A stretch of 64,000 nucleotides of DNA from an uncultured Erythrobacter sp. GTDB taxonomy: Bacteria; Pseudomonadota; Alphaproteobacteria; Sphingomonadales; Sphingomonadaceae. Under the pieces are notes generated by a model, which saw nothing but the letters and a program-made list of their open reading frames with translations, did not search any database and was not told where the DNA came from. Shown here one piece after another: positions 10,408 to 17,964 of this stretch (positions are counted from its first letter, which is position 1; every line of letters starts with the position of its first letter). A program made the position numbers and the translations under genes. The DNA is taken from assembly GCA_947501215.1 (NCBI GenBank), contig CANMUS010000006.1, positions 92,303 through 156,302 of the forward strand, in the 5' to 3' direction.

Positions 10408-12821
10408 GCGGTCCTCCCGAGGCGGGCCTGTTTGAGCGCGGCCAGCAGGCCGTCGCGGTCGTAGCGGTAAATGGTACCGCCATCGGCTCCGGCATTGTCC
10501 GGATCCTGGGTCAGGCGGATGACGCTGCGGGCGCCGGCGGATTGTTCGGGCTGTGCGATTTCGGCCAGCTGGATCTCGACATCGGCATCTTCGCCGTCAT
10601 CGGCAGCGATGCGGTATCCAGCTGCCTCGACCAGCGGTTCGAGAATCGTACGCGCCCAGTCGCTATCGCCCGGAATGCGGCACGACAGCACATCATCGGT
10701 CCGCCGCTGGACGCGCTGGCGGGCGAATAGAGCATGCCCGTCGAGTACCGGCACCAGCGAGTCGCCGACGAGGGTCACGCCCTCTATCAGGGGATCGTCC
10801 TGCGAAGGAATGACCTCGCCATCCATATCGGCGGCGTCGAGCACTTCGTTGACCGCATAGACGACTTCGCTCTCGCCATCGGTCAGGCGCAGCAGGCGGC
10901 ACCGGTCTTTCGGCAGCTCGCCGAATTCGAGACCGAGCAGCGTGAATACCGACCCGTCGATGACGGCCTGCGCTCGATTGCCTTCGATGTCGATCGCCTC
11001 GCGCGACACGGTATCGATCCGGCGAACCATGTCGAGCCGTACGGCGCGTTTGCGATCGTCGAGCCCGGCAAAGAGCATGATCGGCACGGCCTTGCGGCCC
11101 TTTTCGACGACCTCTTCTTCGACAACCTCGGTCGTGCGGCCCTCGCCCATGTGCAGGCGATTGGTCGCGATGCTCGGCAAATCAAGCAGCATCATCGGGC
11201 GGCCGTCGTCGAGCAGGGTGGTCCCCGCATAGAGCCGGGTTTCCATGACCGCCGGGGCGATTGGTTTGACGACCACGTCCTCGTGGTCGAACACGCGGTC
11301 GACGGCGAGGGCGAAAACGTCGTCGCTGGCGAGACGGATGAGGACCAGCGTCTTGCTGTCCCATTCCGCATCGTCGATCTCGTCGATGCCGAGAATGTCG
11401 CCCAGCGCGAGGCAGGGGACGCGCTTGTCGCGGAAAGTGACGAGGCGGCGGTCGCCGGCGGTGGCGAATTCGACATTGCTGCTGCTGCCGAAGACGATCT
11501 CTTCGACATAGCTGCGCGGGATCGCATATCGCTGGCCGCCGGCGCCGACGGTAAGGGCTGCGATGATGCTGAGAGTGAGCGGCAGCTTGAGATGGAAGCT
11601 GGCGCCTTCGCCCGGCTTGCTGACGACATCTATGGAGCCACCAACGCGTTCGATATTGGCGCGCACCACATCCATGCCCACGCCGCGCCCGGAGACCGAG
11701 CTGACTTCATTGGCAGTCGACAGGCCAGGCTCGAAGATGAGCATGTGCTTGCGCCGATCGGACATGCGGTCGATTTCACTTCGGGAATAGAGTCCGGCGG
11801 CGACGGCCTTGTCTGCGAGACGGTCGGTGTCGATGCCCCGGCCATCGTCGGAGACCACGAGGCTGATCTGGTTGCCGGCCTGACGCGCTGCGAAGCGGAG
11901 CAGACCGATCTCGCGCTTGCCGTTTTTCAGTCGCTCGCCGGGGCCTTCGATGCCGTGATCGATGGCGTTGCGAATGATGTGGGTCAGCGGATCGCGGACC
12001 ATTTCGATCATCTCGCGATCGAGTTCGACCTCCCCGCCCTCGAAATCGACCATGACCTGCTTGCCGAGTTCGTTCGACAGGTCGCGGACAAGGCGGGGGA
12101 GCGAACTGAATAGATGCTCCAGCCGCTGCATCCGCATACGGGTGATCGCCGCGCGGACGTCGGCGAGGATGGTCGAGAGGCGATCGAAGGGTCCGTCGAT
12201 CGTCGGCTGTTCCCCGGCCTCGCGCAGGCGGCGCGACAGGTCGTTGCGCGCCAGCACCATGTCGGACACGCCCTTCATTACCTCGTCGAGCAGGTCGACC
12301 GGCAAGCGAATGGAGCGCTGTACGGCCTGAGCGCGGGCGGGTTTGGGTGCGGAGCTCTCGATGTCGGAGCCTTCGTCATTGTCGGCTTCGCCCGCATGCT
12401 GGTCGTTCGCCGGTTCGGCTTCCGGCATCACGGCGCTGGCGACGACGATGTCGTCGCTGCCCTGGAGTGCGGCAATCAATTTGTCGTCGCCGCCTTCGGG
12501 GAATTCCTCGCCGGCTTCGATGGCGTCGGTCATCTCGCTGATGCGGTCGATGATGGCGAGTACGGCGGAGACGAGCGCGTTGTCGGCTTCGCGGCGTCCG
12601 GCGCGGCATTCCGACAGCGCGTCTTCGGCAGCGTGGCTCAGTTTCTCGAGTCGCGGGAAATCGAAGAAACCGCAATTGCCCTTCACGGTATGGACGAAGC
12701 GGAAAATCGTATCGAGCCGCGCGCGGTCGGACGGGTCCGCTTCCCAGGCGACGATCTCCCCGCCGCTGGCTTCCAGCATTTCCCGTGTTTCGGCGACGAA
12801 GTCCGCCAGAAGATCATCCAT
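10404..12821 (-). CDS. cheA: Chemotaxis sensor histidine kinase CheA with C-terminal receiver-like extension
   Basis: An 805-residue kinase. N-terminal HPt domain with phospho-acceptor His44 in FVHTVKGNCGFF; an acidic linker (about 110-165) with no clear P2 domain; dimerisation helices (LLDEVMKGVSDMVLARNDL); HATPase with HIIRNAIDHGIE, SDDGRGID and GRGVGMDVV; then CheW-like regulatory modules. The last 98 residues (from about 708, TDDVLSCRIPGDSDW) look like a receiver fold (helix RTILEPLVEAAGYRI) but lack the acidic pocket and acceptor Asp. It heads the leftward operon that continues to cheW, cheY, cheB, cheR, GGDEF-EAL and two receptors. The MATE gene lies 46 nt upstream in the same direction and could be co-transcribed. 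Confidence 0.94.
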   Translation of the reverse strand: MDDLLADFVAETREMLEASGGEIVAWEADPSDRARLDTIFRFVHTVKGNCGFFDFPRLEKLSHAAEDALSECRAGRREADNALVSAVLAIIDRISEMTDAIEAGEEFPEGGDDKLIAALQGSDDIVVASAVMPEAEPANDQHAGEADNDEGSDIESSAPKPARAQAVQRSIRLPVDLLDEVMKGVSDMVLARNDLSRRLREAGEQPTIDGPFDRLSTILADVRAAITRMRMQRLEHLFSSLPRLVRDLSNELGKQVMVDFEGGEVELDREMIEMVRDPLTHIIRNAIDHGIEGPGERLKNGKREIGLLRFAARQAGNQISLVVSDDGRGIDTDRLADKAVAAGLYSRSEIDRMSDRRKHMLIFEPGLSTANEVSSVSGRGVGMDVVRANIERVGGSIDVVSKPGEGASFHLKLPLTLSIIAALTVGAGGQRYAIPRSYVEEIVFGSSSNVEFATAGDRRLVTFRDKRVPCLALGDILGIDEIDDAEWDSKTLVLIRLASDDVFALAVDRVFDHEDVVVKPIAPAVMETRLYAGTTLLDDGRPMMLLDLPSIATNRLHMGEGRTTEVVEEEVVEKGRKAVPIMLFAGLDDRKRAVRLDMVRRIDTVSREAIDIEGNRAQAVIDGSVFTLLGLEFGELPKDRCRLLRLTDGESEVVYAVNEVLDAADMDGEVIPSQDDPLIEGVTLVGDSLVPVLDGHALFARQRVQRRTDDVLSCRIPGDSDWARTILEPLVEAAGYRIAADDGEDADVEIQLAEIAQPEQSAGARSVIRLTQDPDNAGADGGTIYRYDRDGLLAALKQARLGRTA

Positions 12822-12867
12822 TAAACTGCCCCTGATCCGATCGGAGGCCAGCTATGCAGCAAGATGG

Positions 12868-14235
12868 TTAACGATTGGTTTGGGGAACTGCGCTCGATTC
12901 CGACCGGTCGCGCAGCACCTGCCAGACGAGGAAAGTCGCCAGTGCGCCCCCGGCGATATTGGCGGCGAGTTCGGCGGCATAAATCGCTTCGGAGCCCCAG
13001 CTTCCGCGCAGCAGCCAGCCGAAGGGGAGCATTACAAGGAAGACACGCGCCGCACTCTGCGCTAGCGCCACGCCTGCGCGATCGACCGCGTTGAGCGCGC
13101 CATTGGCGACGATCAGCAGGCCGAAGCCGGCATATCCCCAGACCGCGATGGCGAGGTAGCGGGAAAACTCGTCCACGACTGACGGATCGTCGGTGAAGAA
13201 GCGCGCGAACCAGTCGCCGGTGAAGAACAGCAGCACTGCGGTCGCGAGGCCGTAAACGATGCAGAACAGCGCCGACCACCACATTGCGCGGCGAGAGCGG
13301 TCGGGGCGGTTGGCGCCCCAGTTCTGGCCCACGATCGCACCGATGGAGCCGGACAGCGCCAGCAGCGGGACCGTGGCGAAGCTCTGCAAGCGCCCGGCAG
13401 CTCCGAAGCCCGCCACGGCCGCTTCGCCCTGGCTGGCGAGCAGTGCGGTAAGCACGGACAGGCCGATGGGATTGATTGCATTCGAAAACGCTGCTGGTCC
13501 GGCCACGGAAAGGATCGCCTTGCTCGAATCACCGACATTGCAGCGGCGGATGGTGGCCGGGTTGATCGGCAGTTGCGCGCCCTTGATCAGGTAGAGCGCG
13601 ACGAGGATGGCGATGAAGAACCCGGCAATCGTGGCATAGGCCGCGCCGGCAATCCCGAAGCCGCCGAAACCGAATGCGCCGGTGATAAGGATCGGATCGA
13701 GCACCCAGTTCGCTGCCGAATAGGTGATCGAGACATAGCTGGTCTTGCGCGCCTCACCCTGACCGCGCAGCACGCCGTTCAGCCCCATCTGCAACAGCAG
13801 GACCGGCAAGCCCAGCGCATAGGGCTGCATATATTCGCGGATCAGCGGCAGCAGATTGTCCGATGCCTGCATCAGCTGGAACAGCGGATCGAGCATGGCG
13901 AATAGCAGGAGACCCATGACCACACCGATCGCCAGCGCGAAGATCGCGCCGAAGTTCGCGCGCCGCTCCGCACGATCGCGGTCCCCTTCGCCCAGCGCGC
14001 GGGCGATTACCGAATTGATCCCGACCATGACGCCTACGCCGAGGCTGGAGAGCGCGATGGTGATCGGAAAGATGAAGGCGACTGCGGCCAGTTCCTGCGC
14101 GCCCAATTGTCCGATGAAATAGGCATCGATCAGGCCGACCGACATTATCGCGGCGACCCCGATGATCATCGGCGCAGTCTGGCTGACGAGGTGGCCGCGG
14201 ATGCTCCCGGTGGTGAGTTTGGCCGTCTCGCTCAT
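12868..14235 (-). CDS. MATE family efflux transporter
   Basis: A 455-residue polytopic inner-membrane protein with about 12 hydrophobic segments. N-terminal motif MSVGLIDAYFIGQLGAQELAAVAF matches MATE TM1-TM2. GVMVGINSVIARALGEGD and the second-half repeat SLGGS-like AGFGAAGRLQSFA and GAIVGQNWGANRPDR support Na+- or H+-coupled export of cationic or organic compounds. The substrate is not predictable. It is divergent from the iron-sulfur gene at 14364. The 128-nt gap between them should hold both promoters, though none is obvious. Confidence 0.9.
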   Translation of the reverse strand: MSETAKLTTGSIRGHLVSQTAPMIIGVAAIMSVGLIDAYFIGQLGAQELAAVAFIFPITIALSSLGVGVMVGINSVIARALGEGDRDRAERRANFGAIFALAIGVVMGLLLFAMLDPLFQLMQASDNLLPLIREYMQPYALGLPVLLLQMGLNGVLRGQGEARKTSYVSITYSAANWVLDPILITGAFGFGGFGIAGAAYATIAGFFIAILVALYLIKGAQLPINPATIRRCNVGDSSKAILSVAGPAAFSNAINPIGLSVLTALLASQGEAAVAGFGAAGRLQSFATVPLLALSGSIGAIVGQNWGANRPDRSRRAMWWSALFCIVYGLATAVLLFFTGDWFARFFTDDPSVVDEFSRYLAIAVWGYAGFGLLIVANGALNAVDRAGVALAQSAARVFLVMLPFGWLLRGSWGSEAIYAAELAANIAGGALATFLVWQVLRDRSESSAVPQTNR

Positions 14236-14363
14236 CGCCGGTGCGCCTAGCTGGGGGCGAGCGCATTGCCTAGCGGAGAAATGCGCTGCGCCGCTTGCCC
14301 GCGTGCGACCGACCGTGCGATAGCGCGGCCGTCCAGTTCACCCGCAAGGCAAAGCGCGCATCC

Positions 14364-14906
14364 ATGACCAGCATGACCGTCAACGGCAGGCCAGTGCGGT
14401 TCCGCATGGATCCCGACACGCCGCTTCTCTGGGCGCTGCGCGATGCGGCCAACCTCACCGGCACAAAATATGGCTGCGGCGAGGGAGATTGCGGGGCCTG
14501 CATGGTGCATGTCGATGGCGAGGCGCTGCGGTCCTGCCTGATCACCATCGGCGAAGCGGAAGGGCGCTTCATCACCACGATCGAGGGGCTGAGCCGCGAT
14601 CGCACCCACCCGGTGCAGCAGGCGCTGGTGGCCGAGCAGGCGATCCAGTGCGGTTTCTGCACGCCCGGCATCGTCATGGCGGCGAGCGCCTTGCTGGAGA
14701 AGAGCGGGTCGCCATCCGAGGCGGAGATCAAGGCGGCGATCCCGAACCTGTGCCGCTGCGGCGTCTATCCGCGACTGGTTCGCGCCATCGAGCGGGCAGG
14801 ACGCGTCGCCCGGCGGCAGGAGCGGATCAGCGCCGCGCCGGTGCCGGGCATCAGCGTCGAGGACGCGGCTCGCGATGTACCCGCCATCAGCGCGCCGCAG
14901 GACTGA
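14364..14906 (+). CDS. Orphan (2Fe-2S) small subunit of a molybdenum hydroxylase (IorA-like)
   Basis: About 180 residues from ATG 14364 (ATG 14373 is an alternative; longer in-frame starts add unrelated sequence). The N-terminal plant-type ferredoxin domain has the cluster motif YGCGEGDCGACMVHVDG plus a later Cys (LRSCL). The C-terminal four-helix domain has QCGFCTPGIVM and NLCRCGVYPR, the second 2Fe-2S cluster. This is the small-subunit architecture of isoquinoline 1-oxidoreductase and aldehyde/xanthine-dehydrogenase-type enzymes. The usual partner, the large molybdopterin subunit, is absent downstream, where a hairpin, a C/G homopolymer and an opposite-strand receptor gene follow. It carries an unusual C-terminal tail of about 40 residues (from ARRQERISAAP). 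Confidence 0.88.
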   Translation: MTSMTVNGRPVRFRMDPDTPLLWALRDAANLTGTKYGCGEGDCGACMVHVDGEALRSCLITIGEAEGRFITTIEGLSRDRTHPVQQALVAEQAIQCGFCTPGIVMAASALLEKSGSPSEAEIKAAIPNLCRCGVYPRLVRAIERAGRVARRQERISAAPVPGISVEDAARDVPAISAPQD

Positions 14907-14929
14907 TACCGGGCGACAGATAGGCGACA

Positions 14930-14950
14930 AAGGCGACACCCTGTCGCCTT
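14930..14950. terminator. Perfect 9-bp hairpin after the iron-sulfur gene
   Basis: AAGGCGACA (14930-14938), loop CCC, TGTCGCCTT (14942-14950), 24 nt after the stop codon of the IorA-like gene. The stem is perfect and the apex GC-rich; no T-run follows. It is preceded by related GGCGACA copies at about 14911 and 14922. It may act as a transcription terminator. Confidence 0.45.
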
Positions 14951-15021
14951 GCGAAAGCCACGACAAGCCACTGAATTACTTAAACGATCATACCAGAGTG
15001 CGGGCGGTACACCGGCGCATA

Positions 15022-15047
15022 CCCCCCCCCCCCCCCCCGGGGGGGGG
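15022..15047. repeat. C17-G9 homopolymer palindrome
   Basis: Seventeen C followed directly by nine G in the 239-nt gap between the IorA-like gene and the TonB receptor. Such a block is self-complementary and very hard to sequence. It may be a real homopolymer or an assembly or consensus artefact. The rest of the gap holds only the hairpin at 14930-14950 and no credible gene. Confidence 0.9.
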
Positions 15048-15145
15048 TGTTGCATCGCCACCCTGCTTCGACCGGCCATGACAAAGAGCGGCAGCAAGCC
15101 TAGCCCGCCGCCGCTCCTGTAGGAAAGCCGGTATCGGCGCTGCGA

Positions 15146-17242
15146 TCAGAGCTCGAAGCGCACGCCCAGCTTGGCGGTCAGTGGCTTGCCCGGCTGGATG
15201 TTGTTGTCGCCATGCGCGCTCGGATAATACTCCTCGTCGAGCAGGTTCTCGACATTGAGCTGCAGGCTCACCCGTTCGTTCAACGTGTAGAACACCGCCG
15301 CATCGACGCGGGTGTAGGACGGCAGGACCACATCGTTGCTGAAGCTGGCGAACTGGCTCGACTGGTGGACCAGGCCGACGCCTGCACCGAGGTTGTCGGT
15401 AAAGTCGTAGCGGCCCCAGGCGCCGATCTGGTGTTCCGGCAGCTGCTGCAGCTCGGTCCCGATGCCGCCGGAATTGGTCGCCGAGCGAATCTCGCCGTCG
15501 AGATAGGTGTAGCCGACATTCACATGCAGCTGGTCGGTGAGCGATCCGGCAAGGCTGGCCTCGAAGCCCTGCACGCGCGTTTCGCCCGTCTGCAGCACCA
15601 CATTCTGCACCGGATCGGTGAAAGCCGTGTCCTTGCGGTCGAGCCGGAAGACGGCCGCGGTCACCAGCAGGTCCGCGCGCGGGGCGTATTTGACGCCAGC
15701 TTCCCAAGTCTCGAAGCTTTCGGGCTCGAGATTTATGCTGGTGTCGTCCAGCACGGTGAACTGGTCGCCGGAGGCGGGGAGGAAGCTTTCCGAATAGCTG
15801 GCATAGATCGACAGGCTGTCCTGCGGCTTCACGATCACGCCCAGGCGCGGGCTGATCTTGTCGTCCTTGCGCGAGCCGAAGAAGTCGTTGCCGATGTCGT
15901 AGCTCTCGAGATCGAACTCGTCATAGCGTGCGCCGACGATGACCTGCAGCCAGTCAGCCAAGTCGATCTGGTCCTGAATATAGAACGATAGCGTCGACAG
16001 CTCGGAGGTCGAGGCGCGCTGGAAGTCGAGCGTGAAAGGCGGCACGAAGATCGTGTCGGCCAGCGGAACGTCGGTCGGTTCGCCGAAGATCGCCCGGTCG
16101 CGATCGGCATCGGTGTCCTGGCGCGAGAATTCCGCGCCCACCAGAAGCGTGTGGCCGATGCTGCCGGTGTTGCCTTCCCAGACGAGATTGGCCTGACCGA
16201 TCAGGTTCTCGCGCACGGTGCCGCTCTCGTAACCGCCCAGGCTGACGGTATCCGCGATGCCGTCGCCATCGGTGTCCGATGCGCCCGAGGGCACGATATT
16301 CGAATAGAACTTGTCGTAATGCGCATATTGCACTGTGGCATTGGCGCTCAGGCCGCCGTCGAAATCGTGATCGATACGCGCGCGGGCGATATGCGCTTCT
16401 ACGTCACTGTAATTGTAGTCGGGATCGCCGAAGAAGGTCTCGTCATTGCCGGTCAGCGGGCGGCCCAGGAAAGACGGCACGCCGCGATCGACCACGCGCT
16501 GGTCGTCGTCATAGGTGTAGCTGAGGACCAGTTCGGTGGACGGGCCGAGGCCTACGGTCGCCGTCGGGCTCACCCCGATGAAGCGGCCTTCGTAGACATC
16601 GCGATGGTTGTCGAATTCCTCGTAAGTCGCGTTGAGGCGCAGGGCGAGCGCGTCACCTGCGGGCAAGCCGATGTCGGAGGCGAGGCTGAAAGCGCCGTGC
16701 GTGTCGACGCTGGCGGCCCCGGCGAGGCGTAGGTCGCCGATCTCGGCCTTCTTGCTGACACGGTTGATCGCGCCGCCACCGGCTCCGCGGCCGAAGATGA
16801 GGGCATTGGCGCCCTTGAGCACCTCGACGCGCCCCACATTGTAGAGCGGGCGGTAATATTGTGCATCGTCGCGTAGACCGTCGATGAAGAAGTCGGCGGT
16901 GGTTTCCTGGCCGCGGATGAACACCTCGTCGCGGTGGCCTTCGCCGGTCTCCAGGCTGACACCGGGTACGAAGCGCAGCGCTTCGTTCAGCGAAGTGGCG
17001 TTCTGGTCGTCCAGCTGGTCGCGGGTGATCGCGGTGACGGCCTGCGGCACGTCGATCAGCGGGGTGGGGGTCTTGGTGGCGGTCAGCCCATCGTCGGAGC
17101 CGTAGCCATCGGCGTCGCCGGTGACGACGATGTCGCTGGGCAGATAGTCGCGGTCGGGCTGCTCGTCGGCGAGCGCGGGCGTAGCGGCGAATGCGGTCGC
17201 GCTGCCGATAAGAAGGGCAGCGCGGGTGGAAACGATCCTCAT
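15146..17242 (-). CDS. TonB-dependent siderophore receptor
   Basis: A 698-residue outer-membrane receptor with a signal peptide (MRIVSTRAALLIGSATAFAA, cut near TPALADEQ). A TonB-box-like SDIVVTGD precedes the plug domain (DVPQAVTAITRDQLDDQ, IRGQETTADFFIDGLRDDA, VEVLKGANALIFGRGAGGG). A 22-strand-barrel-like region ends in aromatic/hydrophobic FEL. Plug motifs match the FhuE/FpvA-like ferric-siderophore group. A Ca-binding-like loop DTDGDGIADT lies in the barrel (16247-16276). Two Fur-box-like sites immediately upstream point to iron repression. The siderophore (hydroxamate or catecholate) cannot be told. Confidence 0.93.
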   Translation of the reverse strand: MRIVSTRAALLIGSATAFAATPALADEQPDRDYLPSDIVVTGDADGYGSDDGLTATKTPTPLIDVPQAVTAITRDQLDDQNATSLNEALRFVPGVSLETGEGHRDEVFIRGQETTADFFIDGLRDDAQYYRPLYNVGRVEVLKGANALIFGRGAGGGAINRVSKKAEIGDLRLAGAASVDTHGAFSLASDIGLPAGDALALRLNATYEEFDNHRDVYEGRFIGVSPTATVGLGPSTELVLSYTYDDDQRVVDRGVPSFLGRPLTGNDETFFGDPDYNYSDVEAHIARARIDHDFDGGLSANATVQYAHYDKFYSNIVPSGASDTDGDGIADTVSLGGYESGTVRENLIGQANLVWEGNTGSIGHTLLVGAEFSRQDTDADRDRAIFGEPTDVPLADTIFVPPFTLDFQRASTSELSTLSFYIQDQIDLADWLQVIVGARYDEFDLESYDIGNDFFGSRKDDKISPRLGVIVKPQDSLSIYASYSESFLPASGDQFTVLDDTSINLEPESFETWEAGVKYAPRADLLVTAAVFRLDRKDTAFTDPVQNVVLQTGETRVQGFEASLAGSLTDQLHVNVGYTYLDGEIRSATNSGGIGTELQQLPEHQIGAWGRYDFTDNLGAGVGLVHQSSQFASFSNDVVLPSYTRVDAAVFYTLNERVSLQLNVENLLDEEYYPSAHGDNNIQPGKPLTAKLGVRFEL

Positions 17243-17261
17243 AAAGTAGGCTTTCTATTCT

Positions 17262-17310
17262 TGCGAATGATTCTCAATCTGAGAGGCCCTGCTATTGAGA
17301 ACAATTCGCA
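17262..17310 (-). promoter_or_regulatory. Pair of inverted Fur-box-like operators
   Basis: TGCGAATGATTCTCAAT (17262-17278) and ATTGAGAACAATTCGCA (17294-17310). The reverse complement of the second matches the first at 15 of 17 positions. Both resemble proteobacterial Fur boxes (TGAGAATnATTCnCA-type). They begin 20 nt upstream of the receptor start codon, where they would cover the promoter. Iron-dependent repression by Fur is inferred. Confidence 0.75.
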
Positions 17311-17423
17311 TTCGCAACCGCAAAAGCGCTTTCTGCCGACGGAAAAATCGCAAGCGCCACTTTCACTGATCGCAACAGTCGCTTAATCGGACCGCGCAAA
17401 CGCTCGAGCAGGAGAGGTTAGAG

Positions 17424-17768
17424 ATGAAGGCGACGATCTGGCACAACCCGAAATGCGGCACTTCGCGCAAGACACTAGCGATTCTGGAAAATCTGTCGAA
17501 CGTCGATGTGACCGTGGTCGAGTATCTCAAGGACCCGCCGACGAAGGAGAAACTGGCGCAGCTCTATCGCGATGCGGGAATCTCTCCGGCGCAGGGCTTG
17601 CGGATGCGAGGGACCGACGCGGCGGAGCGCGGCCTGCCCGATGCCGACAACGACACGATCCTCGACGCGATGGTCGCCGACCCGATTCTGATCGGGCGCC
17701 CGCTGGTCGAGACCGACAAGGGCGCGCGCCTGTGCAGGCCGCAGGATACGGTGCTGGAGATTTTATAG
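17424..17768 (+). CDS. arsC: Arsenate reductase (glutaredoxin-dependent, ArsC family)
   Basis: 114 residues, the usual length of the thioredoxin-fold ArsC/YffB group. Active-site motif NPKCGTSRKT holds the catalytic Cys. DPILIGRPLV and KGARLCRP carry the conserved Arg residues that bind oxyanion. A strong ribosome-binding site (aggagagg) precedes the ATG. No arsR, arsB or acr3 gene is adjacent, so it is either a housekeeping ArsC-like reductase or an isolated resistance gene. It is divergent from the iron receptor, with the Fur sites between. Confidence 0.88.
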   Translation: MKATIWHNPKCGTSRKTLAILENLSNVDVTVVEYLKDPPTKEKLAQLYRDAGISPAQGLRMRGTDAAERGLPDADNDTILDAMVADPILIGRPLVETDKGARLCRPQDTVLEIL

Positions 17769-17786
17769 GGGGTTTTTGTTTGGTGC

Positions 17787-17915
17787 GGTCAGGACATCCG
17801 TCCTGACCTTGCTGTTCCGTCCCGCTCCCCCTCCAGACCACCCATGGCATTATACTGATTGGGTGGTCGGGAGGGGGAGCGGGACGGAACAGCAAGTCTT
17901 CGACGGATGTCGAAG
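17787..17915. repeat. Structured inverted-repeat element (three hairpins, 37-bp arms)
   Basis: The core has 37-nt arms at 17808-17844 and 17860-17896 with one mismatch and a 15-nt loop. Each end has a small hairpin: GGTCAGGAC-ATCC-GTCCTGACC (17787-17808) and CTTCGAC-GGAT-GTCGAAG (17898-17915). The small hairpins share the complementary core GACATCCGTC / GACGGATGTC but differ in the outer stem bases while keeping pairing. It fills most of the gap between convergent arsC and the MFS gene. It resembles a REP/BIME- or MITE-like dispersed element and may also terminate transcription. Confidence 0.8.
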
Positions 17916-17964
17916 GCGCACCCAGCGAGGAAAACCCGGATGCGCTTTCCGCACTCGACTAAGC

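Noticed and set aside
15022..15047. C/G homopolymer as a transcription terminator.
   Set aside because: There is no T-tract on either strand, and the tract may be an assembly artefact.
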